A stretch of 10,338 nucleotides of DNA from DATBLE01 sp038248655 (GTDB taxonomy: Bacteria > Actinomycetota > Thermoleophilia > Gaiellales > Gaiellaceae), in the NCBI GenBank assembly GCA_038248655.1, contig JBBRXG010000108.1:1-10338 (forward strand). The letters run 5' to 3'. Positions 1 through 6,243 of this stretch are shown here, in pieces. Both the position numbers and the translations under genes were made by a program. Each line of letters starts with the position of its first letter. The stretch's first letter is position 1. The notes under the pieces were generated by a model. The model did no database searches. It had not been told where the DNA came from and was given only the letters and a program-made list of their open reading frames with translations.

Positions 1-51
1 GAGACCCGCGTCGCCGAGCTCGCCGAGCTGCTTCGGGGCCTCGCCCCATGA
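1..51 (+). CDS. C-terminal tail of an upstream gene (partial)
   Basis: The first frame is open from the window edge for 16 codons and stops at TGA 49-51. It encodes a helical Ala/Leu/Glu/Arg-rich tail ending in ELLRGLAP. The codons are GC-rich at third positions, as in the genes that follow. Nothing in so short a tail identifies the family. Similar amphipathic helices end many glycosyltransferases, which would suit the locus, but that is only inference. A 14-bp perfect palindrome begins one base after the stop. Confidence 0.45.
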   Translation, partial: ETRVAELAELLRGLAP

Positions 52-52
52 T

Positions 53-66
53 GTCCTTGCAAGGAC
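53..66. repeat. 14-bp perfect palindrome
   Basis: GTCCTTGCAAGGAC equals its own reverse complement. It lies immediately 3' of the stop codon at 49-51 and upstream of the polymerase gene. It could fold as a 5-bp stem with a 4-base loop or serve as a dimeric operator. No T-run follows, so a classical intrinsic terminator is unlikely. The role is unknown. Confidence 0.4.
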
Positions 67-101
67 TGCGACCGTAGATTGATCGGTGCAATTACGGGCG
101 A

Positions 102-107
102 TACGCT
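102..107 (+). promoter_or_regulatory. Candidate -10 element upstream of the polymerase gene
   Basis: TACGCT fits the actinobacterial -10 pattern TANNNT. It sits in a stretch (GATACGCTCCTCG) that nearly repeats the sequence before the GT4 gene (GATACGCTGCTCG, 2486-2498). A weak TTGATC lies at 79-84, but the distance from it to TACGCT is longer than the usual 16-18 bases. The transcript would carry a leader of about 90 nt before GTG 204. Support is pattern only. Confidence 0.25.
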
Positions 108-121
108 CCTCGTCGCAGGCG

Positions 122-207
122 GTGAGCCCGATGTCTGTCATCGCCACGGTGACGATCGAGGCCAGAGGGTGGCTCGCACCGTGAACCGTCGCCGGAGAGC
201 GCAGTGA
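122..207 (+). other. Possible chained leader mini-ORFs before the polymerase
   Basis: Two tiny frames are chained to the polymerase gene by overlapping stop/start codons. The first starts at GTG 122 (or in-frame ATG 131) and ends at TGA 182-184. This overlaps GTG 181, which opens an arginine-rich eight-residue frame (MNRRRRAQ) ending at TGA 205-207. That stop overlaps the polymerase start GTG 204 (GTGA). The layout would allow translational coupling. Short open frames are common by chance in GC-rich DNA, so I treat this as an observation, not as established genes. Confidence 0.2.
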
Positions 208-1601
208 GCCTCACCCGTCTCCTCTTCCTCGCGACGATCTTCTGCGTGACCTTCGAGAAGGTGCACTGGAACGTCGCCGGCACCGTCAGCCTCGCCGACG
301 TGCTCGCGATCGGCTTTCTCGTCATGTGGGTGCTCGAGCGCCTCGCGCTCCGCGACCGGCGGCTTCCCCGCACGTCGGCCGTGGTCACCGCCTTCGGCCT
401 CGTCTTCCTGCTCGTCTACCTGCTCGGCTACTTCGACATCGACACGGCCGACGGGGTCGGCCAGTTCGGCAAGGGGATCTTCAAGTGGGCGATCCACATC
501 CTCTTCCTGCTCGCCGGCGTCGGCTACCTCGCGCGCCGCTCCGAGCGCTTCTACTGGCGGACGATCGGCATCTTCACCGCGGGCATCGTCTTCAACGCCG
601 CCTACGGCGTGCTCCAGCTCGTCGCCGCGCAGGGGGGACGGAACCTCGACAACGCCGTGCTCTCGCCGCTGACCGGCGGCGCGAGCTCGATCAACATCTA
701 CGGCGCGGTGGCGGGGCAGAGCGTCTACCGGCCGAACGCGCTCACCGGCGACCCCAACCACCTGGGGATCATGCTGGTCGTGCCGCTGCTCGCGCTCCTC
801 CCCGTCTACCTGCGGCTCGGCCGCCCCCATCCCCTGCGAACACAGCTCGCCGTCGTGCTCGCCTTCCTGCTGATCGTCGAGCTGGCGACGCTCTCGCGCA
901 GCGGCCTGCTCGGGCTCGGCGTCGGCCTGCTGGTGCTCGCGCTGCCCTATCGACGCAAGCTGCGCTCGCGCGAGCTGCTCGTCCCGCTCGCCGCCGCCCT
1001 CGCGCTCGTCGGGATCGTCGTCCTCTCGCGCCTCCACTTCTTCGAGATCGTGATCCGCTCGCGGTTCCAGACCGGGGGCCGCTCGACCTCGGCGCACTTC
1101 GGCGTCTACGACTTCGTCCCCAACGTCCTCGCCGCGCATCCGCTGTTCGGCCTCGGCTTCAACAACTTCTCGGTCTACTACGAGGCGGTCACCGGCAAGA
1201 CGAACTGGGGCCCGCACTCGTTCTACGTCGCCCTGCTGGTCGAGACCGGGCTGGTCGGGACGGCGGTGTTCGCCGTCTTCCTCTGGTACCTGTTCCGCAG
1301 GCTGCGGGCGGCGCGGGCGATCGGGCGCGCGCTCGCCGCCGTGGGTGATCCGGCAGCGGCGCGCGTGCGCCCGCTCGCCTGGGGGCTGACGGCGGCGCTG
1401 GCCGGTACCCTGGCCGCGAACGCCTTCTACCTGACGATGACCTTCTACTACTTCTACGTCCTGGCCAGCTTCGTGCTCGCCGCACCGCTCGTCTTCGGCG
1501 CACGCGCGCCCGCACCGGCACCGCGAACAGGCTACAGCAGCAGTACGTCGGTCAGCTTCTTGCCCTCCGGAAGCGCGGTCAGCTCGCGAACTGGCCGGTA
1601 A
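204..1601 (+). CDS. O-antigen ligase/polymerase-like membrane protein (Wzy_C type)
   Basis: This 465-residue protein has many hydrophobic segments along its length and reads as a polytopic inner-membrane protein of the O-antigen ligase/polymerase superfamily, which joins lipid-linked repeat units or transfers a finished glycan outside the membrane. Family-like landmarks are RPNALTGDPNHLG (176-188) in a presumed periplasmic loop, SRSG (231-234) at a helix start, and HPLFGLGFNNF (312-322) followed by WGPHSFY and E347 (335-347), the large-loop region where the superfamily keeps functional Arg/His residues. GTG 204 is chosen because no earlier in-frame start is open (stop at 150-152) and GGAG lies at 194-197. 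The last ~30 residues are hydrophilic and overlap the converging methyltransferase gene. Ligase versus polymerase cannot be decided from sequence; the clustered glycosyltransferases favour a polymerase. No Wzx flippase is visible. Confidence 0.85.
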   Translation: MSLTRLLFLATIFCVTFEKVHWNVAGTVSLADVLAIGFLVMWVLERLALRDRRLPRTSAVVTAFGLVFLLVYLLGYFDIDTADGVGQFGKGIFKWAIHILFLLAGVGYLARRSERFYWRTIGIFTAGIVFNAAYGVLQLVAAQGGRNLDNAVLSPLTGGASSINIYGAVAGQSVYRPNALTGDPNHLGIMLVVPLLALLPVYLRLGRPHPLRTQLAVVLAFLLIVELATLSRSGLLGLGVGLLVLALPYRRKLRSRELLVPLAAALALVGIVVLSRLHFFEIVIRSRFQTGGRSTSAHFGVYDFVPNVLAAHPLFGLGFNNFSVYYEAVTGKTNWGPHSFYVALLVETGLVGTAVFAVFLWYLFRRLRAARAIGRALAAVGDPAAARVRPLAWGLTAALAGTLAANAFYLTMTFYYFYVLASFVLAAPLVFGARAPAPAPRTGYSSSTSVSFLPSGSAVSSRTGR

Positions 1602-2416
1602 CGCGGCTGCCAGGACGACGTCGCCTCCGCCAGGTTCGGGCTGCGGAGGTCGACGATGCGTCCGTACCGCTCCTCGAGCCGTGCCAGGAAGGGGCTCGAG
1701 TCGGCGAACTGGCCCTGCCGCACTGTGAAGACGATCGGCACCCGGCGCTTCAGGAAGGCGGCGGCCGAGGCCAGCGCGGCCTCCTCGCACCTGCTGCAGT
1801 CGAACCAGAGGAGGCCGGCCGCAGCCGGATCGACGACGCCGGCTTCCGCGAGACCGTCGAGGGTGATCGTGTCGACGGTGACGGCCCGCGGCGACGGCTC
1901 GTCGACGAGCCGGCCCTTCATCCAGCGGTGGGACGACTCCTTCCGGCTGCCAGGGAGGAACGACTGCCGGCGGTCCGTGTCCGCCGCTCCGCCGGGGACG
2001 ACGGTCACGCGCTCGTCCAGGGCGTTGAGCGCGACGTTCGCCCGCAGGAGCGGAAGGTGGGCCGGGTCCGGCTCGATCGAGACCGCCCGGCGGAAGCCGT
2101 GCCTTGAGAGCGCGGAGATGGTCGTCGTCCCGATGTGGGCGCCGACGTCGACGAACGTCTCTCGCGCGAGGACGTGGCCGGCCTGCGTGAGCAGCGCCGC
2201 CGCCCGCTCCAACACCACGAAGTCGGAGCGCTCCGCGTGGACGAACAGCTTCGGATCGGTGGACGTGGGCAGGAGGAAGACGTCGTCGCCCCGCTCGATG
2301 GCGACGTACGGCGTCATCGTGCCTGCCTGCTCCCAGAACCCCGCTCGCAGCTCTCGCGCGCGCGTCGCCGGATCCGGACAGCGGAGCAAAGTTCGAAGCG
2401 ATCGGCGACGCGACAC
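1532..2416 (-). CDS. FkbM-family SAM-dependent methyltransferase
   Basis: The 294-residue product has a Rossmann methyltransferase core: FVDVGAHIG (88-96) is the glycine-rich SAM-binding motif I and VSIEPD (112-117) the acidic strand-2 end that binds the SAM ribose. VTVDTITLDGL (179-189) is the hallmark FkbM segment before strand 4. FkbM proteins O-methylate sugars or polyketides, so a cytoplasmic glycan-modifying role fits. Oddly, the usual strand-4 D-[VI]-[EQ]-G-x-E motif reads WFDCSRCEE (204-212): the Asp is kept but the Gly is lost and two Cys appear. The start is GTG 2416, preceded by a strong GGAGG (2431-2427). It is the only minus-strand gene here, divergent from the GT4 gene and overlapping the polymerase 3' end by 70 bp. 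The methylated substrate is unknown, and the altered motif leaves activity uncertain. Confidence 0.85.
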   Translation of the reverse strand: MSRRRSLRTLLRCPDPATRARELRAGFWEQAGTMTPYVAIERGDDVFLLPTSTDPKLFVHAERSDFVVLERAAALLTQAGHVLARETFVDVGAHIGTTTISALSRHGFRRAVSIEPDPAHLPLLRANVALNALDERVTVVPGGAADTDRRQSFLPGSRKESSHRWMKGRLVDEPSPRAVTVDTITLDGLAEAGVVDPAAAGLLWFDCSRCEEAALASAAAFLKRRVPIVFTVRQGQFADSSPFLARLEERYGRIVDLRSPNLAEATSSWQPRYRPVRELTALPEGKKLTDVLLL

Positions 2417-2440
2417 GTGGTCCTCCCCTCCGGCCGGGCG

Positions 2441-2446
2441 ATTCTA
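2441..2446 (-). promoter_or_regulatory. Candidate -10 of the FkbM gene
   Basis: On the minus strand this reads TAGAAT, one base off TATAAT and a TANNNT match. It lies 24 nt upstream of GTG 2416, leaving room for a short leader that contains the GGAGG ribosome site. No convincing -35 is visible in the GC-rich DNA before it. Confidence 0.4.
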
Positions 2447-2487
2447 GCGACGGCGCCACCGCCGGCGGCGGTCCGTGGCCGTCCGGA

Positions 2488-2493
2488 TACGCT
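2488..2493 (+). promoter_or_regulatory. Candidate -10 of the central operon
   Basis: TACGCT matches TANNNT and ends 12 nt before GTG 2506, which would give a leader of about six nucleotides. No Shine-Dalgarno sequence precedes this GTG, consistent with a very short leader. The surrounding GATACGCTGCTCG resembles the segment at 100-112. No clear -35 is seen. Confidence 0.3.
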
Positions 2494-2505
2494 GCTCGCC
2501 GCGCA

Positions 2506-3531
2506 GTGAGAGTCGTCGTCCTGACCACGTCGTACCCGCGCTCCGCCGACGACGTGGTCGGGCGCTTCGTCGCCGACGCGGTCGAGCGTCTCCGCGAGCG
2601 TGGTGTGGAGGTCTCGGTCGTCTCGCCGCTCGCCTTTCGGCACTTCGGGATCGCCTACGGGCACGGCGTGCTCGGGAACCTGCGCCGCCGGCCGCTGCTG
2701 GCGCCGCTCCTCCCGGCGATGGTCGGATCATTCGCCCGGGCGGCCCGCCGGGCTGCCCGGGACGCCGACCTCGTCCACGCGCACTGGCTGCCGTCGGGCG
2801 CGGTCGCCGCGCTCACGGGACGTCCGTTCGTCGTCCAGCTGTGGGGCACCGACGTCGAGCTGGCGCGGCGGGCGCGGCGGCTCGCCCGTCCGCTCCTGCG
2901 CCGGGCGCGGGTCGTGATCTGCGCCTCCGAGGAGCTCGCGGAAGCCGCGCGCGAGCTCGGGGCCGAGTCGGTGCGCGTGATTCCGAGCGGAGTGGACCTG
3001 CCGGACACGGTCGCCCCGCCGGACGAGCCGCCGCACGTCCTGTACGCGGGCCGGCTGTCCCCCGAGAAGGGCATCCTCGACCTGGTCGCCGCCGCTCGCG
3101 GCCTGCCGCTGGTCGTCGCCGGCGACGGGCCGCTGCGCGAACGCGTCCCGGGCGCGCGCGGTTTCGTCCCCCACGTCGAGCTCCTCCGGCTGTACGAGCG
3201 CGCCGCCGTGATCGCCTGCCCGTCGCGGCGCGAGGGGTTCGGCGTCGTGTGCGCCGAGGCGATGGCGTACGGCCGACCGGTGGTCGCCTCCGCGGTCGGC
3301 GGGCTGCGCGACCTCGTCGTCGACGGCGAGACCGGCCTGCTCGTCCCGCCCGGGGACACGGCCGCGCTGCGCTCGGCGCTCGAGCGGCTGCTCGCCGACG
3401 CCGACCTGCGGCGGCGGCTCGGCGCGGCGGCGCGGCAGCGTGCCGCCGAGCGGCTCTCCTGGGAGCGATCGGTCTCGCTCACCCTGCGCGCGTACGAGGA
3501 CGCCTTGGCGGTGGAGGCGCCCGGCACCTGA
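2506..3531 (+). CDS. GT4-family glycosyltransferase
   Basis: This 341-residue protein has the two-domain GT-B layout of family GT4 retaining glycosyltransferases, which move a sugar from a nucleotide donor to a growing glycan at the cytoplasmic membrane face. The N-terminal domain opens with the strand MRVVVLTTSYPR and has HAHW (91-94). The donor domain begins near LYAGRLSPEKG (179-189), has AGDGPL (205-210), and carries the E-x7-E signature in REGFGVVCAEA (E243, E251), where the glutamates contact the donor sugar. The length is normal to slightly short. The start is GTG 2506, without a Shine-Dalgarno sequence. It is the first gene of the plus-strand operon, divergent from the FkbM gene with 89 bp between. 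Donor and acceptor cannot be read from the sequence. Confidence 0.9.
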   Translation: MRVVVLTTSYPRSADDVVGRFVADAVERLRERGVEVSVVSPLAFRHFGIAYGHGVLGNLRRRPLLAPLLPAMVGSFARAARRAARDADLVHAHWLPSGAVAALTGRPFVVQLWGTDVELARRARRLARPLLRRARVVICASEELAEAARELGAESVRVIPSGVDLPDTVAPPDEPPHVLYAGRLSPEKGILDLVAAARGLPLVVAGDGPLRERVPGARGFVPHVELLRLYERAAVIACPSRREGFGVVCAEAMAYGRPVVASAVGGLRDLVVDGETGLLVPPGDTAALRSALERLLADADLRRRLGAAARQRAAERLSWERSVSLTLRAYEDALAVEAPGT

Positions 3532-3533
3532 GC

Positions 3534-3539
3534 TACCCT
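3534..3539 (+). promoter_or_regulatory. Candidate -10 for leaderless neuB transcript
   Basis: TACCCT matches TANNNT and ends exactly six bases before GTG 3546, so transcription would begin at or next to the start codon. It lies three bases after the GT4 stop codon and no Shine-Dalgarno sequence precedes the GTG. The -35 region is poor. The same geometry occurs before GTG 7811. Confidence 0.45.
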
Positions 3540-3545
3540 TTGGCG

Positions 3546-4661
3546 GTGCCGCGCGAGCTGATGATCGACGACGTCCGGATCGCGGACGACACCGACTGCT
3601 GGGTGATCGCCGAGATCGGGCACAACCACCAGGGGTCGCTCGAGAACGCGAAGCAGCTGTTCGAGGAGGCCGCCAGGTGCGGTGCGAACGCGATCAAGCT
3701 CCAGAAGCGGGACAACGCCGCGCTCTACACGCGCGAGTTCTTCAACCGCCCGTACGAGAACGAGAACAGCTATGGCCCGACCTACGGACTCCATCGGGAG
3801 GCGCTCGAGTTCGGCCGCGACGAGTACCGGGAGCTGAAGGCGTACGCGGCGGAGCTCGGAATCACGTTCTTCGCCACCGCCTTCGACTTTGCGAGCGCGG
3901 AGCTGCTCGCCGACCTCGACCTGCCCGCGTACAAGATCGCCTCCGGCGACCTCACGAACACGCCGCTCCTCCGCTTCGTCGCCGAGATCGGCAAGCCGAT
4001 GATCATGTCCACCGGCGGGGCGACGCTCGACGACATCCGGCGCGCGTACGAGACCGTCGCGGACGTCAACTCGCAGATCGGCTTGCTCCAGTGCACGGCC
4101 GGCTACCCGGCCGAGTGGGAGGAGCTCGACCTGCGCGTGATCGAGACCTACCGCCAGCTGTTCCCCGACGTCGTCGTCGGGTATTCGGGACACGACAACG
4201 GGATCGCGATGCCGGTCGTCGCCTACGTGCTCGGTGGCCGCATCGTCGAGAAGCATTTCACGCTCAACCGGGCGCTGAAGGGCACCGACCACCGGTTCTC
4301 GCTCGAGCCGGTCGGCCTGCGCAAGCTCGTGCGCGACCTCCGACGGACGCGCGTCGCGCTCGGCGACGGGACGAAGATGCCTCACCCGAGCGAGGCCGAC
4401 CCGATCACGAAGATGGGCAAGAAGATCGTCGCTGCGGCCGCCCTGCCCGCAGGGCACGTGCTTCGCCGCGAGGACCTGGCGCTGAAGTCGCCGGGCGACG
4501 GCCTCCCGCCCTACGAGCTCGACAGCGTGGTCGGCCGCACGCTGCGCCATCCCCTGACCGAGGATGCCGCGCTGACCTTCGAGCATCTCGAGGAGCTCAT
4601 CCCCGGGGCCGCCGAGCTCCAGCACGCCGGCGCACGGGCCTCCGGCGACGATGGGCGCTGA
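3546..4661 (+). CDS. neuB: NeuB-family nonulosonic acid (sialic/legionaminic-type) synthase
   Basis: The enzyme condenses phosphoenolpyruvate with an N-acyl hexosamine such as ManNAc, or a 6-deoxy diamino relative, to make a nine-carbon nonulosonic acid. From GTG 3546 it has 371 residues, normal for the family. The NeuB TIM barrel shows AEIGHNHQG (22-30), IKLQKRDN (50-57), YKIASGD (129-135), MSTGGAT (154-160), LQCTAGYPA (181-189), and VEKHFTLNR plus GTDHRFSLEP (234-255). H216 and H237 align with the metal-binding histidines. Residues ~290-350 form the SAF/antifreeze-like domain. The first metal His sits in YSGHDNG rather than the common SDHT. GTG 3546 is chosen for the perfectly spaced -10; ATG 3561 (366 residues) is the alternative and starts nearer the usual family N-terminus. 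The gene overlaps the dehydrogenase by 11 nt. Which nonulosonate is made cannot be told. Confidence 0.92.
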   Translation: MPRELMIDDVRIADDTDCWVIAEIGHNHQGSLENAKQLFEEAARCGANAIKLQKRDNAALYTREFFNRPYENENSYGPTYGLHREALEFGRDEYRELKAYAAELGITFFATAFDFASAELLADLDLPAYKIASGDLTNTPLLRFVAEIGKPMIMSTGGATLDDIRRAYETVADVNSQIGLLQCTAGYPAEWEELDLRVIETYRQLFPDVVVGYSGHDNGIAMPVVAYVLGGRIVEKHFTLNRALKGTDHRFSLEPVGLRKLVRDLRRTRVALGDGTKMPHPSEADPITKMGKKIVAAAALPAGHVLRREDLALKSPGDGLPPYELDSVVGRTLRHPLTEDAALTFEHLEELIPGAAELQHAGARASGDDGR

Positions 4662-5373
4662 CGGCCTCGCGGGCCGCGTCGCCGTCGTCACGGGAGCGCT
4701 GGGCAAGCTGGGGCCCGTCTGGAGGGAGGCGCTGACCACGGCGGGCGCGACCGCGATCGGGATCGACCTCGACGAGGCCGAGGGCGTCTTCGCCGGCGAC
4801 GTCACCCACCGCGGCTCGCTCGAGCGGGTGCTCGCCACGATCACCGACCGGCACGGGACGCCCTCGATCCTCGTGAACAACGCGGGGATCGACGTTCCAC
4901 CCGGCGGGGGCCACGACGCCGAGCTGATGCGGACCCTGGCGGTCAACGTCGCCGGCGTCGTCAACGCCACGGAGATCTTCGGCGGCGCGATGTGCGAGGC
5001 GGGCGCCGGCTCGATCGTCAACATCGGCTCGCTCTACGCCTCGATCGCACCGATCCCCGCCTTCTACGCGCACCTGGACCCGCCGTTCACGAAGCCTGCC
5101 GCGTACGGGGCTTCGAAGGCCGCGGTCGTGAACCTCACCCGCTACTACGCGCGCCTCTGGGGCCCGAGGGGCGTTCGGGTGAACGCGCTCTCGCCGGGCG
5201 GCGTCGCCGGCGGGCAGGACCCGGAGTTCGTCCGCCGGTACGAGGAGCGCGTCCCGCTGGGCCGGATGGCCGAGACGGCGGACCTGGTCGGGCCGCTGCT
5301 CTTCCTCTGCTCCGACGCGTCCGCGTACGTCACCGGCCACGAGCTGCAGGTGAACGGAGGCTTCACGGCGTGA
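4651..5373 (+). CDS. Short-chain dehydrogenase/reductase (SDR)
   Basis: This 240-residue, classical-length SDR should be an NAD(P)-dependent oxidoreductase acting on a sugar or sugar nucleotide. It shows the cofactor motif TGALGKLG (14-21), D39 at the end of strand 2 suggesting NAD preference, NNAG (76-79), N99, catalytic S127, and YGASK (Y152, K156). The C-terminal DASAYVTGHELQVNGG is typical. The glycine motif is spaced TGxxGxxG, as in extended SDRs, not the classical TGxxxGxG. ATG 4651 overlaps the neuB stop by 11 nt and the 3' end overlaps the next gene by GTGA, so the three are very probably co-translated. NeuB-adjacent SDRs of this kind (PtmA-like) are known from Campylobacter legionaminic-acid loci; that resemblance is from memory and the exact reaction is inferred. 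Confidence 0.85.
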   Translation: MGADGLAGRVAVVTGALGKLGPVWREALTTAGATAIGIDLDEAEGVFAGDVTHRGSLERVLATITDRHGTPSILVNNAGIDVPPGGGHDAELMRTLAVNVAGVVNATEIFGGAMCEAGAGSIVNIGSLYASIAPIPAFYAHLDPPFTKPAAYGASKAAVVNLTRYYARLWGPRGVRVNALSPGGVAGGQDPEFVRRYEERVPLGRMAETADLVGPLLFLCSDASAYVTGHELQVNGGFTA

Positions 5374-6209
5374 TCGCCCGCGCGCTCCGGAGGAAGGGGC
5401 GATCGTTCGCGCTGGTGACCACGTTCAACCAGGTGGGGTACGAGCGGTACGCGCGCCACATGATCGCCAGCTTCGCCCGCTGCTGGCCGAAGCAGGTGAC
5501 GCTGTACTGCTACTGCGAGTCGTTCCGCCCGGACGATGTCGCCCGGAACGTGCGGTTCCTCGGCCTCGAGGAGACGTGTCACGGGCTGGTGGCGTTCAAG
5601 GAGCGTCACCGCGACAACCCGCGGGCGCACGGGCTCGTCCGGCACGGGCCCCTCGACGACCGGGGGAAGCCGGTCGGGCTCGGCTTTCGCTGGGACGCCG
5701 TGCGGTTCGCCCACAAGGTCTATGCCGTCACCCACGCCGGACGCACGCTGGCCGAGGACGTGATGTTCTGGGCCGACGCGGACACGGTCACGTTCGAGCG
5801 GGTGCCGATGTCGTTCGTCGAGGGACTGCTGCCGGCCGACAAGTACCTCTGCTACCTCGGGCGCTCGTACTTCACCGAGTGCGGCTTCGTCGGCTACAAC
5901 CTCAGGCACGAGCAGAACGCGAGGTTCATGGGCCGCTTCCGGCAGTTCTACGACGAGGACCTCGTCTTCGACGAGTTCGAGTGGCAGGACGACTGGATCT
6001 TCGACGTCGTCCGGCGCGAGTTCGAGAACGGCGGCCTGATCGAGAGCAGGAATCTGACCCCCGAGAACGTCGGCGACGCCCATCCGTTCATCAGCAGCGA
6101 GCTCGGCAACTACCTCGACCACCTCAAGGGGCCGCGCAAGGACCGGGGGCGGAGCGCCGCCGACGAGCTGGAGGTGCGGAAGGAGCCCCCGTACTGGCGG
6201 TCGGACTAG
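5370..6209 (+). CDS. Putative DAD-motif glycosyltransferase of unassigned family
   Basis: The 279-residue product is not one I can place in a named family. It opens with a strand-like segment (FALVTTFNQVGYERYARHMI, 13-32), as in GT-A glycosyltransferases. It then has a conserved-looking block GFRWDAVRFAHKVYAV (105-120), WADADT (134-139) whose DAD (136-138) could bind a metal and nucleotide sugar, ECGFVGYNL (170-178), and an acidic aromatic stretch FDEFEWQDDWIFD (200-212) that could supply a catalytic base. No signal peptide or membrane helix is evident, so it is probably cytoplasmic. GTG 5370 overlaps the SDR stop (GTGA) and has GGAGG at 5356-5360, nine bases upstream. Position between the SDR and another glycosyltransferase-like gene supports a role in assembling the same glycan. 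A Cys-rich patch (YCYCE, 47-50 region) is unusual. Confidence 0.7.
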   Translation: MIARALRRKGRSFALVTTFNQVGYERYARHMIASFARCWPKQVTLYCYCESFRPDDVARNVRFLGLEETCHGLVAFKERHRDNPRAHGLVRHGPLDDRGKPVGLGFRWDAVRFAHKVYAVTHAGRTLAEDVMFWADADTVTFERVPMSFVEGLLPADKYLCYLGRSYFTECGFVGYNLRHEQNARFMGRFRQFYDEDLVFDEFEWQDDWIFDVVRREFENGGLIESRNLTPENVGDAHPFISSELGNYLDHLKGPRKDRGRSAADELEVRKEPPYWRSD

Positions 6210-6243
6210 CGTGCCGCCGGACTGGCACCGTCCGAGACCCGCG

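Noticed and set aside
12..29. Tandem 9-bp repeat CGCCGAGCT
   Set aside because: It lies within coding sequence and simply encodes repeated Ala-Glu-Leu; no reason to call it a functional repeat.
138..2528. Very long minus-strand open frame across the polymerase and FkbM genes
   Set aside because: Composition is Arg/Asp/Glu/Gly-rich without domains, as expected for the frame complementary to GC-rich third positions; the real genes lie in other frames. The same applies to 2655-5024, 5145-6263 and 6124-7530 on the minus strand.
2475..3545. 5' extension of the neuB frame through the whole GT4 gene
   Set aside because: This part is an Arg/Ala/Pro-rich shadow of the GT4 gene; NeuB similarity starts only near 3561.
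6211..6243. GTG 6211 as start of the 507-residue protein
   Set aside because: The added eleven residues are Pro/Arg-rich and precede the canonical first strand at ATG 6244; no Shine-Dalgarno or leaderless promoter supports it. It remains possible by translational coupling.
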